DNA of 64,000 nt from Salinicola salarius (GTDB lineage: Bacteria > Pseudomonadota > Gammaproteobacteria > Pseudomonadales > Halomonadaceae). The notes beneath the pieces were generated by a model. The model had not been told where the DNA came from and did not search any database. It saw nothing but the letters and a program-made list of their open reading frames with translations. A program made the position numbers and the translations under genes. Position 1 is the first letter of the stretch; each line of letters opens with the position of its first letter. The stretch covers positions 39,111 through 103,110 of the forward strand of contig NZ_PZJT01000001.1 in the NCBI RefSeq assembly GCF_003206135.1. Direction: 5' to 3'. Shown one piece after another: positions 46,002-55,476 of this stretch.

Positions 46002-46823
46002 GTGACACAACGTTTCAACGCTCGCTTTATCCGCCCCTTCGCGGTAATGGCCCTTGGCCTGGGTCTGGCTGCCGGTGCGCATGCCGCGGCACCGCAGCAC
46101 GTACGCATTGCGGTCGACGTGCCCTACCCGCCATTCGAGTATCACAACGCCGCTGGCGAGCTGGAAGGCTTCGAGATCGATCTGGGCAATATCCTCTGCG
46201 AGCGTGCCAAGCTCGACTGCGAGTGGGTCGTTCAGGGCTGGGACGGCATCATCCCCGGGCTGCTCTCGCGCAAGTACGACGCCATCATGTCATCGATGCG
46301 CATCACGCCGGCGCGCGAACGCCAGGTGCTGTTCACCAGGCCATACGCCATGTCGCCGAAGGTCTGGGTGGCGCGGCGCGGCAGCGATATCTCCCTCGAT
46401 GATCCGGCCTCGCTGAAGGGGCTATCGGTGGGCGTGCAGCGAGGCACCACGCAGGATAGCTACATCACCCAGCAGTACGCCGATACGCTGGATATCCAGC
46501 GCTACGCCACGGCGGCGGATGTCGCGCTGGATCTGGAGTCGCAGCGGCTCGATCTGGCTTTCCTCAACTATCCGGTCGCGCTGGACTCGCTGGAGATCGG
46601 CAACCCCGACAGCCAGTTCGTTCAGGTCGGCCCGCGGATCGACCGCCCGGAATCGATCTTCGGCAAAGGCAACGCGATTGCGGTTCGCCCCCGCGACAAG
46701 GAACTGGCCGAAGTCTTCAATCAGGCGCTGGACAGTGTCTACGCCGACGGCACGTTCGAAGACCTGATGCACCAGTACTTCGATTACGATCTGCGCCCCG
46801 CCTCTCGCAAGTCGGATACCTGA
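46002..46823 (+). CDS. ABC transporter polar amino-acid-binding protein, orphan
   Basis: A 273-residue periplasmic protein of SBP family 3. The signal peptide runs to about residue 27 (LAAGAHA-AAPQ). Ligand-binding features are RIAVDVPYPPFEYHNAAGELEGFEIDLGN, WDGIIPGLLSRKYDAIMSSMRITPARERQVLFT and a late DGTFEDLMHQYF, as in the HisJ/ArgT group, so a basic or polar amino acid is likely. The start is GTG 46002, set by AAAGGA about ten bases upstream. No permease or ATPase gene is adjacent, so it must share another transporter or signal to a receptor. Confidence 0.9.
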   Translation: MTQRFNARFIRPFAVMALGLGLAAGAHAAAPQHVRIAVDVPYPPFEYHNAAGELEGFEIDLGNILCERAKLDCEWVVQGWDGIIPGLLSRKYDAIMSSMRITPARERQVLFTRPYAMSPKVWVARRGSDISLDDPASLKGLSVGVQRGTTQDSYITQQYADTLDIQRYATAADVALDLESQRLDLAFLNYPVALDSLEIGNPDSQFVQVGPRIDRPESIFGKGNAIAVRPRDKELAEVFNQALDSVYADGTFEDLMHQYFDYDLRPASRKSDT

Positions 46824-46826
46824 TAC

Positions 46827-46888
46827 CGAGACGATAAAAAGCGCCCCCGAGACGATAAAAAGCGCCGCCGGGATAGCCCGGCGGCGCT
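46827..46888 (-). terminator. Minus-strand terminator with a duplicated flank
   Basis: AGCGCCGCCGGG (46861-46872) pairs perfectly with 46877-46888 around an ATAG loop. Read on the minus strand, a TTTTT run follows the stem, so it terminates the MDR oxidoreductase gene. CGAGACGATAAAAAGCGCC occurs twice at 46827-46845 and 46848-46866 (offset 21 bp), so the T-run and first stem bases are duplicated. Confidence 0.85.
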
Positions 46889-46925
46889 GTCGTTCTGGCG
46901 CTTCGTATCTCTTCCTGCCAAGCGC

Positions 46926-47933
46926 TTAAAACTCCAGACAGATCTTGCCGAAGTGCTTGCCGGACTCCTGATGACGGAAGGCATCGGCAATCCGGTCCAG
47001 CGAGAACGAGCAGTCGATGACCGGCTTGAGGCCGGTGACCTCGAGCGCGCGGATCATCTCGACCTGGTGGCGGTGGCTGCCGACGATCAGGCCCTGCAGC
47101 CGCGCCTGCTTCGCCATCAGCCTGGAGGTGGGAATATCCCCGCCGCGACCGGTCAGCACGCCGATCAGCGAGATATGCCCGGCAATGGCCACGGCATCGA
47201 TGGACTGCGGCAACGTGCCCGGGCCGCCGACTTCGATGACGTGATCGGCACCGCGCCCGTCAGTCAATTGCTGGACCTTCTTGCCCCACTCCGGCTCTTC
47301 GCGGTAGTTGATCGTATGATCGGCGCCCAGTGCCTTCAGGCGGGCGATCTTGTCTTCGGAAGACGAGGTGGAGATGACGGTCGCGCCCATCGCCTTGGCA
47401 AGCTGCAGCGCAAAGATCGAGACGCCTCCGGTCCCCAGCGTTAGCACGGTGTCCCCCGCCTTGAGCCCGCCGTCGACGACCAGCGCACGCCAGGCCGTCA
47501 GCCCCGCCGTGGTCAGCGTGGCGGCTTCGGCATGGGAGTAGCCTTCGGGGGCGCGAGTGAACCACTGGGCGGGCCGCACCACTTGCTCGCGGGCGTAGCC
47601 GTCGACGCCGTCGCCCGGCACCGTCTTGAAGTCGGCCACCCGCGCCGGCCCTTCGAGCCAGTGCGGGAAAAAGGTGGAGACGACACGATCGCCGGCCGCG
47701 AACTCCGTGACACCCTTGCCCACGGCCTCGACGACACCCGCGCCATCGGCCATGGGGATTCGCCCTTCTTCGGTCGGAGATTTGCCGCTGACGACGATAT
47801 AGTCATGAAAGTTGAGCGAGCTGGCGTGGAGACGGACCCGGATCTCTCCCGGCCCCGGCTCGCCGGGGCCTTCGACCTCGTGAAGCTTGAGTTGATCCAG
47901 GCCACCGGGGGATTTGAGATTGACGACTTGCAT
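46926..47933 (-). CDS. Zinc-independent-type MDR oxidoreductase (quinone oxidoreductase-like)
   Basis: A 335-residue medium-chain dehydrogenase/reductase. The N-terminal GroES-like part includes VRLHASSLNFHDYIVVSG and GAGVVEAVGKGVTEFAAGDRVV. The Rossmann domain has VLTLGTGGVSIFALQLAKAMGATVISTSSS, a NAD(P)-binding Gly motif, then ALGADHTINYREEPEWGKKV. Conserved Cys/His of the catalytic zinc site are absent (LNFHDY in place of the Cys motif), so a quinone- or enone-reductase activity is more likely than alcohol dehydrogenase. Substrate is unknown. A terminator with T-run on this strand lies just downstream. Confidence 0.85.
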   Translation of the reverse strand: MQVVNLKSPGGLDQLKLHEVEGPGEPGPGEIRVRLHASSLNFHDYIVVSGKSPTEEGRIPMADGAGVVEAVGKGVTEFAAGDRVVSTFFPHWLEGPARVADFKTVPGDGVDGYAREQVVRPAQWFTRAPEGYSHAEAATLTTAGLTAWRALVVDGGLKAGDTVLTLGTGGVSIFALQLAKAMGATVISTSSSEDKIARLKALGADHTINYREEPEWGKKVQQLTDGRGADHVIEVGGPGTLPQSIDAVAIAGHISLIGVLTGRGGDIPTSRLMAKQARLQGLIVGSHRHQVEMIRALEVTGLKPVIDCSFSLDRIADAFRHQESGKHFGKICLEF

Positions 47934-48006
47934 GAAACACTCCTTGAACGAAACGACCTCGATGGATCGCTTTGATGGTAACGAGAGTGTAGACGCTCTC
48001 CTCCTG

Positions 48007-48047
48007 CGGCGATCAAGCTCTGTCGGCGATCAAGCCCTTTCGGCGAT
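48007..48047. repeat. 17-bp tandem repeats between the oxidoreductase and RIO kinase genes
   Basis: CGGCGATCAAGC occurs at 48007-48018 and 48024-48035, with a third partial copy CGGCGAT at 48041, all offset by 17 bp. No function is evident; they lie in a 165-bp gap upstream of the oxidoreductase gene and downstream of the kinase gene. Confidence 0.8.
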
Positions 48048-48098
48048 GCCGCTGCCCGTTGCCGGCACCCCATTGCAGATTGCGGAGCACGGGTCGCG

Positions 48099-48959
48099 TC
48101 ACCAGTTCTCTTCGTCGTCGTCCCGTTCCCGCGCCTGTCGCTCCGCCGCTTCCTCGCGCGCATCGTCGATCACCTGCATGACATCGCTGACGTCGACGAG
48201 CGTGGTATCCGCCGTGAAGCGTCCCGTCAGGCGGACTTCGGGATGGAGCTCGCCGGCCTCGTAGAGCGCCCAGATCTCCTTGCCGTAGTCGGTCTTCAAC
48301 AGCGCCGGGGCGAAACGGCCGAAATAGCCGCGCAAGTTGTCGACGTCGCGTACCAGCATCCACGGCGCGTTGTTGTTGCCGGCCGCATCCACCGCCTGGG
48401 GCAGATCGATGATTACCGGCCCGTCGGCGCCGACCAGGATATTGAACTCCGACAGGTCGCCGTGAATCAGGCCGGCGCTGAGCATCCGGACGACCTCGCC
48501 GATGAGACGCTGGTGATAGTCGAGCGCCAGCTCCGGCGTCAATTCGACGTCGTCGAGGCGCGGCGCCACGTCGCCCTCGGCATCGACGATCATCTCCATC
48601 AGCAGCACACCGTCGACGAAGCCATGCGGGGTCGGCACCCGTACACCCGCCTCGGCGAGGCGATAGAGCGCGTCGACTTCCGCGTTCAGCCACGCCGACT
48701 CCTGCTCGCGCTGGCCATAGCGCGTCTTCTTCGACATCGCCCGCGCCCGGCGGCTGTTACGTACCTTGCGCCCTTCCTGGTAGGCCACCGCCTGCTTGAA
48801 GCTGCGCTGTCTGGCCTCCTTGAACACCTTGGCGCAGCGCAGCTCCTCCCCGCAGCGAACGACGAAAACCTGGGCCTCCTTGCCACTCATCAGTTGACTG
48901 ACGACCTCGTCCACCAGGCCATCCTCGACCAACGGCTGCAATCGCTTGGGTACTTTCAT
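48099..48959 (-). CDS. RIO1-type serine/threonine protein kinase
   Basis: A 286-residue kinase-fold protein of the bacterial RIO1/PA4780-like family. The flexible nucleotide loop SGKEAQVFVV, catalytic HGDLSEFNILV and metal-binding IIDLPQAV are all in place, matching RIO rather than eukaryotic-type kinases. RIO kinases act in ribosome maturation in archaea and eukaryotes; the bacterial role is not settled. The acidic C-terminal tail ends DDDEENW. Cytoplasmic. It is just downstream of dbpA on the same strand (32-bp gap), a helicase of ribosome assembly, which fits a ribosome-related job. Confidence 0.9.
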   Translation of the reverse strand: MKVPKRLQPLVEDGLVDEVVSQLMSGKEAQVFVVRCGEELRCAKVFKEARQRSFKQAVAYQEGRKVRNSRRARAMSKKTRYGQREQESAWLNAEVDALYRLAEAGVRVPTPHGFVDGVLLMEMIVDAEGDVAPRLDDVELTPELALDYHQRLIGEVVRMLSAGLIHGDLSEFNILVGADGPVIIDLPQAVDAAGNNNAPWMLVRDVDNLRGYFGRFAPALLKTDYGKEIWALYEAGELHPEVRLTGRFTADTTLVDVSDVMQVIDDAREEAAERQARERDDDEENW

Positions 48960-48991
48960 GCTTTCGCTATCCTCACAGGTTCCTGCTGGCC

Positions 48992-50446
48992 TCAGCGTCC
49001 AATTCGGCGCACCCGGCAGCTGCGCCCTTTCAATTTACCCGCACTCAACGTCGCCAGCGCCTGCTTGACGATTTCGCGCTCGACCGCGACATAGGCGCTG
49101 CGATCGAGCACCTTGATCTTGCCGACCTGATCGCCATCGATGGCATCGTCGCCGTTGGTCAAGGCCCCCAGCACGTCCCCCGGGCGGATCTTCTGCTTCT
49201 TGCCGGCGTCGATCTGCAGTGTCGCCATGCGTGGCTGAAAGGGCGGCTGCGCGGCGCTGGCACGACCGGGCAGCGGCTCCACGGGCAGGCTCTCGCCCAG
49301 AAATTCTTCGAGGCGTTCGAGCCGATAGGCTTCCTTCTCGGTCAGCAGCGTGCAGGCAACGCCGCGTGCGCCGGCGCGACCGGTCCGCCCGATACGGTGC
49401 ACGTGAACTTCGAGTTCGCGGGCGATCTGGTAGTTGAAGACCGCATCCAGCGCATCGATGTCCAGTCCGCGCGCGGCCACGTCGGTGGCGACGAGAACCG
49501 ACAGGCTCTTGTTGGCGAAGCGGATCAGGGTCTGGTCGCGATCGCGCTGCTCGAGATCGCCGTGGAGCGCCTCGGCGCTGAATCCCATGGCGACCAGCTC
49601 GTCCGCCACCGCCTGGGTCTCGCGCTTGGTGTTGCAGAACACCACGCTAGATTCCGGCCGGTAGTGCAGCAACAGCTGGCGCAGGGCCGCGAGACGGGCC
49701 GGCTCGTCGGCGACCTGGTGGAAATGCTGGCGAATGCTCTGCTCGTCGTGGGTGGAGGCCACTTCCACCGCCACCGGTTCGCGCAGCATGCGCTCGGCGA
49801 CCGGGCGCACGCTGTCTCCGTAGGTGGCGCTGAACAGCAGCGTCTGGCGTGTCGTCGGCGTGGCCGCGACGATGACGTCCAGCGCGGCCTGGAAGCCCAT
49901 GTCGAGCATGCGGTCGGCCTCGTCCAGCACCAGCACGGCGAGCGAGGACAGATCCAGCGACCCCTTGCGCAGATGCTCTTCGATGCGGCCCGGCGTGCCG
50001 ACGACGACGTGCGCGCCGTGGGAGAGCGAGTTCAACTGCGGGCCCAGCGGTGCGCCGCCGCAGAGCGAGAGTATCTTGACGTTGGCCAGCATGCGGGCCA
50101 ACCGACGCAGCTCCTCGGCGACCTGATCGGCCAGCTCACGGGTCGGGCACAGCACCAGGGCCTGAACCTGGAACCGCGAGACCTCGAGCGCCGACAGCAG
50201 GCCGAGCCCGAAAGCCGCGGTCTTGCCCGAACCGGTCTTGCCCTGGCCGATCACGTCCCTGCCACGCAGGATCGGCGGCAGGCTGGCGGCCTGGATCGGC
50301 GTCATCGCCAGATAGCCCAGCGATTCCAGATTATCCAGAAGCGCCGGCACCAGCGGCAGCGAAGAGAACGCCTCGGAGTGACCAGCCTCGGCGTGGCTGG
50401 TTTCGGCCTGGGGGTAGCTGGTTTCGGGATGGTGGATCTCGGACAC
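48992..50446 (-). CDS. dbpA: ATP-dependent RNA helicase DbpA
   Basis: A 484-residue DEAD-box helicase. GKTGSGKT (residues 69-76) is Walker A, then [24 protein letters not shown] and [10 protein letters not shown]. The C-terminal 75 residues (DAGKKQKIRPGDVLGAL, VGKIKVLDRSAYVAVER, GRSCRVRRI) form the RNA-binding domain that directs DbpA to 23S rRNA helix 92. I choose GTG 50446 because AGGAG lies eight bases upstream; the longer frame begins with TTG. The first 25 residues are His/Glu/Thr-rich and repetitive in DNA. It functions in large-subunit assembly and is followed by the RIO kinase gene. Confidence 0.94.
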   Translation of the reverse strand: MSEIHHPETSYPQAETSHAEAGHSEAFSSLPLVPALLDNLESLGYLAMTPIQAASLPPILRGRDVIGQGKTGSGKTAAFGLGLLSALEVSRFQVQALVLCPTRELADQVAEELRRLARMLANVKILSLCGGAPLGPQLNSLSHGAHVVVGTPGRIEEHLRKGSLDLSSLAVLVLDEADRMLDMGFQAALDVIVAATPTTRQTLLFSATYGDSVRPVAERMLREPVAVEVASTHDEQSIRQHFHQVADEPARLAALRQLLLHYRPESSVVFCNTKRETQAVADELVAMGFSAEALHGDLEQRDRDQTLIRFANKSLSVLVATDVAARGLDIDALDAVFNYQIARELEVHVHRIGRTGRAGARGVACTLLTEKEAYRLERLEEFLGESLPVEPLPGRASAAQPPFQPRMATLQIDAGKKQKIRPGDVLGALTNGDDAIDGDQVGKIKVLDRSAYVAVEREIVKQALATLSAGKLKGRSCRVRRIGR

Positions 50447-50675
50447 GGCAAACGCTCCTGGTCGAGAAGAAGGGATCGATACAATCAACCGGCGGACGTC
50501 TCGGGTCTCACCATGTCATGTTCGGGCGCGGCAGAATACCAGAGCGCGCGGTGATTGACGCCGTCTCGTCCCCCGGGGCAGGCGATCCGGGCAAGAAAGG
50601 CCAAATAAACCTGCAACATCAGCGCAATGTTGCGTAAAATCTCGCCCGTCGTTGACAACCTGATAGGTAGTGACA

Positions 50676-51404
50676 ATGGGTAGGGCCTTCCAGAACCGCA
50701 AGGAATCCATGGCCAAAACGGCCGATGCCAAGACCAAGGTCTACAGCAAGTATGGCCGCGAAATCTATGTCTGCGCCAAGTCCGGTGGTACCGACCCTTC
50801 CGGCAACCTGACGCTTCGCGGGCTGATCGAAAAGGCGAAGAAGGATCAGGTGCCCTCGCACGTGATTGAAAAGGCCCTCGACAAGGCCAAGGGCAGCGGG
50901 GGCGAAGATTTCTCGCCGGCGCGCTACGAAGGCTTCGGTCCCGGCAACTGCATGGTCATCGTCGAGTGCCTGACCGACAACCCGAACCGGACCTTCGGCG
51001 ACGTTCGTGGCTGCTTCACCAAGACCAAGAGCAAGATCGGCACGCAAGGCACGGTCAGCCACATGTTCGACCACTGCGCGATCTTCGCTTTCGCCGGCGA
51101 AGACGAGGAAGCGGTGCTCGAAGCGCTGATGGAAGCCGATGTCGACGTTACCGACATCGAGAACGAGGAGGGCCGCATCACGGTCTTCGCTCCGCACACC
51201 GAGTACGCCAAGGCGAAGCAGGCGTTGATCGATACTTTCGGCGAGATCGAGTTCGAAGCCGACGAGATCCAGTTTCTGCCGCAGACCCACACGCCGCTGG
51301 AAGGCGACGATGTGGCGATGTTCGAGAAGTTCATCGACCTGCTGAATGATCTCGACGACGTGCAGAACGTCTATCACAACGCCGAATTGCCCCAGAACGC
51401 CTGA
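50676..51404 (+). CDS. yeeN: YebC/PmpR-family DNA-binding protein, YeeN type
   Basis: A 242-residue protein. It begins [38 protein letters not shown] and continues with [34 protein letters not shown] and a VYHN near the end, the YeeN branch of the YebC family. YebC proteins are now linked to translation of proline-rich stretches and also described as regulators; which applies to YeeN is not known. The ATG at 50676 is close after AGGTAGTG. It is transcribed divergently from dbpA. A clean terminator follows. Confidence 0.93.
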   Translation: MGRAFQNRKESMAKTADAKTKVYSKYGREIYVCAKSGGTDPSGNLTLRGLIEKAKKDQVPSHVIEKALDKAKGSGGEDFSPARYEGFGPGNCMVIVECLTDNPNRTFGDVRGCFTKTKSKIGTQGTVSHMFDHCAIFAFAGEDEEAVLEALMEADVDVTDIENEEGRITVFAPHTEYAKAKQALIDTFGEIEFEADEIQFLPQTHTPLEGDDVAMFEKFIDLLNDLDDVQNVYHNAELPQNA

Positions 51405-51438
51405 CGCGATCGCTTCGAGATCTGCTCGGTCATCAACG

Positions 51439-51465
51439 AGAAACCCACCTCGCGGTGGGTTTCTT
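51439..51465 (+). terminator. Terminator of the YeeN-like gene
   Basis: AGAAACCCACC (51439-51449) pairs with 51454-51464 around a TCGC loop, an 11-bp perfect stem, followed by TT. A-run before and T's after make it usable from both strands; it lies between two convergent genes. Confidence 0.82.
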
Positions 51466-51506
51466 GCGTTCGGGCCGGTGAATCCGGCGTCAAGGGGCGA
51501 ACCGCT

Positions 51507-52094
51507 TCAAGGGCTGGCCTTGGAAATCTTGGCGCCGTTCAACGACACCCCGCCCTGAATACCCTGGTTGTTCATCACGAACGCGACGGCTTCCTGATTG
51601 GCGGTGTCGTTGGTGATCTGGCCGTTGGCGCCGATGTCCGCGACCGCGACGCCGGCACTGGCGCCGATGGACCAGCCGTTGTCGCTACGTACCCGATTGA
51701 GCGCTTTTTCCGTCATCAGCATGTAGATGACCGCCTGCGACTGCGCGCCGGCCTGAAAGCCGATCGAACCGCTGGTCGTGGTGTAGTAGCCCGCCTTGGC
51801 GCCGTCGACCAACAGCGATCCATCACCGTGGCTGGCGCCAACGATGAAACTGGCGCCCAGTACGCCCGGAAAGACCAGCACGCCTTCCGCACGGTCGGCC
51901 AACGCCCGGGAAGCCGGCACCGATCGATAGAGCCGATCAAGCGTCTGCTGTACGTCCTGATCCAGCTGCTCCCGCTGCGACATTCGGCTTTCGCGATCGG
52001 AGGAAGTCGTCGTGGTGCAGGCGCCAAGCCCGCCGGCCAGCAACACACCAGCCATGATGCTCAAGGCAATTCGACGCCAGAGGATATGCGACAT
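51507..52094 (-). CDS. YSC84/SYLF-domain lipoprotein
   Basis: A 195-residue protein. The signal with lipobox (VLLAGGLGAC, lipid Cys at about residue 26) predicts a lipoprotein. The SYLF (YSC84) domain follows, with LADRAEGVLVFPGVLGASFIVGAS, GDGSLLVDGAKAGYYTTTSGSIGFQAGAQS and VAVADIGANGQ. The eukaryotic domain binds lipids and actin; bacterial versions may bind phospholipid in the envelope. The start at 52094 is supported by AGGAGA eight bases upstream, not the in-frame start 24 bases before. It is a common single-gene unit in proteobacteria; function unknown. Confidence 0.88.
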   Translation of the reverse strand: MSHILWRRIALSIMAGVLLAGGLGACTTTTSSDRESRMSQREQLDQDVQQTLDRLYRSVPASRALADRAEGVLVFPGVLGASFIVGASHGDGSLLVDGAKAGYYTTTSGSIGFQAGAQSQAVIYMLMTEKALNRVRSDNGWSIGASAGVAVADIGANGQITNDTANQEAVAFVMNNQGIQGGVSLNGAKISKASP

Positions 52095-52375
52095 GCGTGG
52101 TTCTCCTGAATGAGTCATTTCGTTGACGTTGCCGTTTCGTCGTGTGTCTTGTGAATATCGTTTGCTCTATTAGGTATAGCCCAGCCTGGCGATTTCTGCG
52201 GCTTCCTGGCGTTGCGCTCGAGCGGGAAGGCCCAGACGCCGATTAATGGCGATTAAGGAACGCCACCATTCGTGGCCCACAGACTTGGGCAAGGGTTATC
52301 CGACGCTCTACGCTAGCGAATAGGCGGTTCAACGCCAACGCATAGCCAAAGGTGCCGATACGAAGGAGACAGCTC

Positions 52376-52564
52376 ATGCCAGCCAAGTCCGAATCCCAGC
52401 AAATGGCCGCTGGTGCCGCACTCGCTGCCAAACGTGGCGAGAAGAAGGCCAGCGAACTCAAGGGTGCATCGAAGTCGATGTACGATTCGATGGATGAAAA
52501 GGAACTCGAGAAGATGGCATCGGCCTCTCGCAAGGACAAACCCAAGCACAATCACAAATCCTGA
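52376..52564 (+). CDS. DUF3008-family small protein
   Basis: A 62-residue hydrophilic protein, MPAKSESQQMAAGAALAAKR followed by ELKGASKSMYDSMDEKELEKMA and a basic tail. This is the DUF3008 pattern as I recall it. AAGGAG lies seven bases before ATG 52376, strong evidence that the gene is real despite its size. High Lys/Glu/Ala content without hydrophobic segments suggests a helical, perhaps nucleic-acid-associated or stress-related protein. Function is not known. Confidence 0.85.
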   Translation: MPAKSESQQMAAGAALAAKRGEKKASELKGASKSMYDSMDEKELEKMASASRKDKPKHNHKS

Positions 52565-52684
52565 ATCTCGAACATTGCGGATAGCGAGCTTCGCGGTTCG
52601 CTTACCGAGGTGCCGCGCGGCCCGTGGTCGCACCTAGCTATGGTCGCACCAAGCCAAGGCCCTCATGGATTCAGGAGACGGCCG

Positions 52685-53356
52685 ATGCGTCATTCTTTCA
52701 CCGTCATCCCACGCTTCGCCGATCGCCGCGATGCCGGGCGTCAATTGGCCGAGCAGTTGATCGATGCGCCAAGAGCGGATCTCGTACTGGCGCTACCGCG
52801 CGGCGGTGTTCCCGTCGCCTTCGAAATTGCCCGAGCGCTGGACCTGCCGCTGGACCTGATCATGGTGCGCAAGATCGGGGCACCGGGCCGCCCGGAGTTC
52901 GGTATCGGTGCGGTCGTGGATGGCGATCCTCCCCAGCTGTATCTCAATGCCGAACTGGTCGAGATGGCCGGCGCATCGGATTCCTATCTCGCGGACGAGA
53001 AAGCGCGTCAGTTGAAGACGATCGAAAGCCGCCGGACCCGCTACCTGGGCGACCGCCCCGCCGTCGATGTCGCCGGACGCACAGTGATCGTCGTCGACGA
53101 TGGCATCGCCACGGGAGGCACCGCCCGGGCCGCGCTGGAGGCGATGCACAAGCAGGGCGCCAGGCATGTCACGTTGGCGGTGCCGGTTGCCTCGAGAGAG
53201 GCGCTGGAACAGCTTCGCGACTGGGCCGATGAGATCGTCTGCCTCTCGGCACCGATCGATTTCAGCGCCGTTGGCAGCCATTACGAGGACTTCGACCAGA
53301 CCACCGACGAAGAGGTGATCGAGCTGCTGGCACAGGCCAAGGCCCCCGAGCCGTGA
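52685..53356 (+). CDS. Type I phosphoribosyltransferase-domain protein
   Basis: A 223-residue protein. The PRPP-binding motif VIVVDDGIATGGT (residues 134-146) is canonical, and the N-terminal LVLALPRGGVPVAFEIARAL with VRKIGAPGRPEFGIGAV belongs to the predicted PRTase family often found beside erythromycin esterase- or hydrolase-like proteins. AGGAG lies about seven bases before ATG 52685. The substrate base is not known, and some of these proteins may bind rather than turn over PRPP. It stands alone on the plus strand. Confidence 0.85.
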   Translation: MRHSFTVIPRFADRRDAGRQLAEQLIDAPRADLVLALPRGGVPVAFEIARALDLPLDLIMVRKIGAPGRPEFGIGAVVDGDPPQLYLNAELVEMAGASDSYLADEKARQLKTIESRRTRYLGDRPAVDVAGRTVIVVDDGIATGGTARAALEAMHKQGARHVTLAVPVASREALEQLRDWADEIVCLSAPIDFSAVGSHYEDFDQTTDEEVIELLAQAKAPEP

Positions 53357-53458
53357 CCTCCGGACAGACTACAGGCGCCTGAAGCTCGACCGGACACAGC
53401 ATGAACCACGACGTTTCCCGATCTCGTCCCGCCGTGACCTGTTCCCCCGTTTCTTTCC

Positions 53459-53494
53459 GCCAGTTCGTTCAGTCCTGCCAGTTCATTCAGCCCA
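53459..53494. repeat. 18-bp tandem duplication upstream of the ABC exporter genes
   Basis: GCCAGTTCGTTCAGTCCT at 53459-53476 is followed by a near copy beginning GCCAGTTCATTCAGCCC at 53477. It lies in the 271-bp gap between the phosphoribosyltransferase gene and the ABC ATPase gene, where I see no gene. Confidence 0.8.
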
Positions 53495-53627
53495 CTCATC
53501 ACATGCGACGCACCCATGCCGCCGTTCGATCCGGCGCGTTTTCTCTCCGTGGCCGATGATGACTCCAGACGAGCCCGCTTTTCGCCTACAATAACGGCCC
53601 CTAACGCCGTCACGAAGCAGGGTTTGC

Positions 53628-54625
<998 letters not shown>

Positions 54626-54629
<4 letters not shown>

Positions 54630-55387
54630 ACCTGCAAGCCGTCCGCTCCATCTATTTCTTCGAAATGGCCCGCGCCGGGCGCACGCTGCTGCAGAGCCTG
54701 ATCTCGCCGGTCATTTCGACATCGCTCTACTTCGTCGTTTTCGGCGCCGCCATCGGTTCGCGCATTCAGGAGGTCGAAGGGGTCAGCTACGGCGCCTTCA
54801 TCGTGCCCGGTCTGATCATGCTGATGCTGCTCACGCAGAGCGTGTCGAACGCCTCGTTCGGGATCTTCTTTCCCAAGTTCACCGGCACCATCTATGAAGT
54901 GCTGTCGGCGCCGATCTCGTACTTCGAGATCGTGCTCGGCTATGTCGGCGCCGCCGCGTCGAAGTCCGCGATTCTCGGGCTGGTGATTCTCGGCACGGCG
55001 AACTTCTTCGTCGATCTGCATATACAGCACCCCTTCATGATGCTGCTTTTTCTCCTGCTGACCGCGATCACCTTCAGCCTGCTCGGCTTCATCATCGGCA
55101 TCTGGGCGGACAGCTTCGAGAAGCTGCAGCTGGTGCCGCTGCTGATCATCACGCCGTTGACGTTCCTCGGCGGCAGTTTCTATGCCATCGACATGCTGCC
55201 GCCGTTCTGGCAGGCGGTGACCCTGGCCAACCCGGTGGTCTACCTGGTCAGCGGCTTTCGCTGGAGCTTCTACGGCATCAGCGATGTCAGCGTGGTCGCC
55301 AGCCTGGTCATGATCGGCGTGTTCCTGGCGGTCAGCCTGGCCGTGATCAGCTGGATCTTCCGCACCGGCTACCGCCTACGTCCCTGA
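54626..55387 (+). CDS. yadH: ABC-2 type permease (YadH-like)
   Basis: A 253-residue inner-membrane permease with six helices. [39 protein letters not shown] opens the family pattern, and [39 protein letters not shown] near the end matches ABC-2 transporters. The ATGA overlap with the ATPase gene and the adjacent pair form a complete exporter. Its substrate is unknown. Confidence 0.92.
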
Positions 55388-55476
55388 AACGAAGACCCCA
55401 ACCCGAACACGCTGTCGTCTTTTTTCGCGGGCCGTCGATCGGACGCCCTGCCCTTTTACGCTTCACGAGTCACGTC

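Noticed and set aside
45588..46005. Frames in the gap between dctP and the amino-acid binding protein
   Set aside because: Overlapping frames on both strands, no Shine-Dalgarno, atypical composition; the real gene starts at the GTG at 46002.
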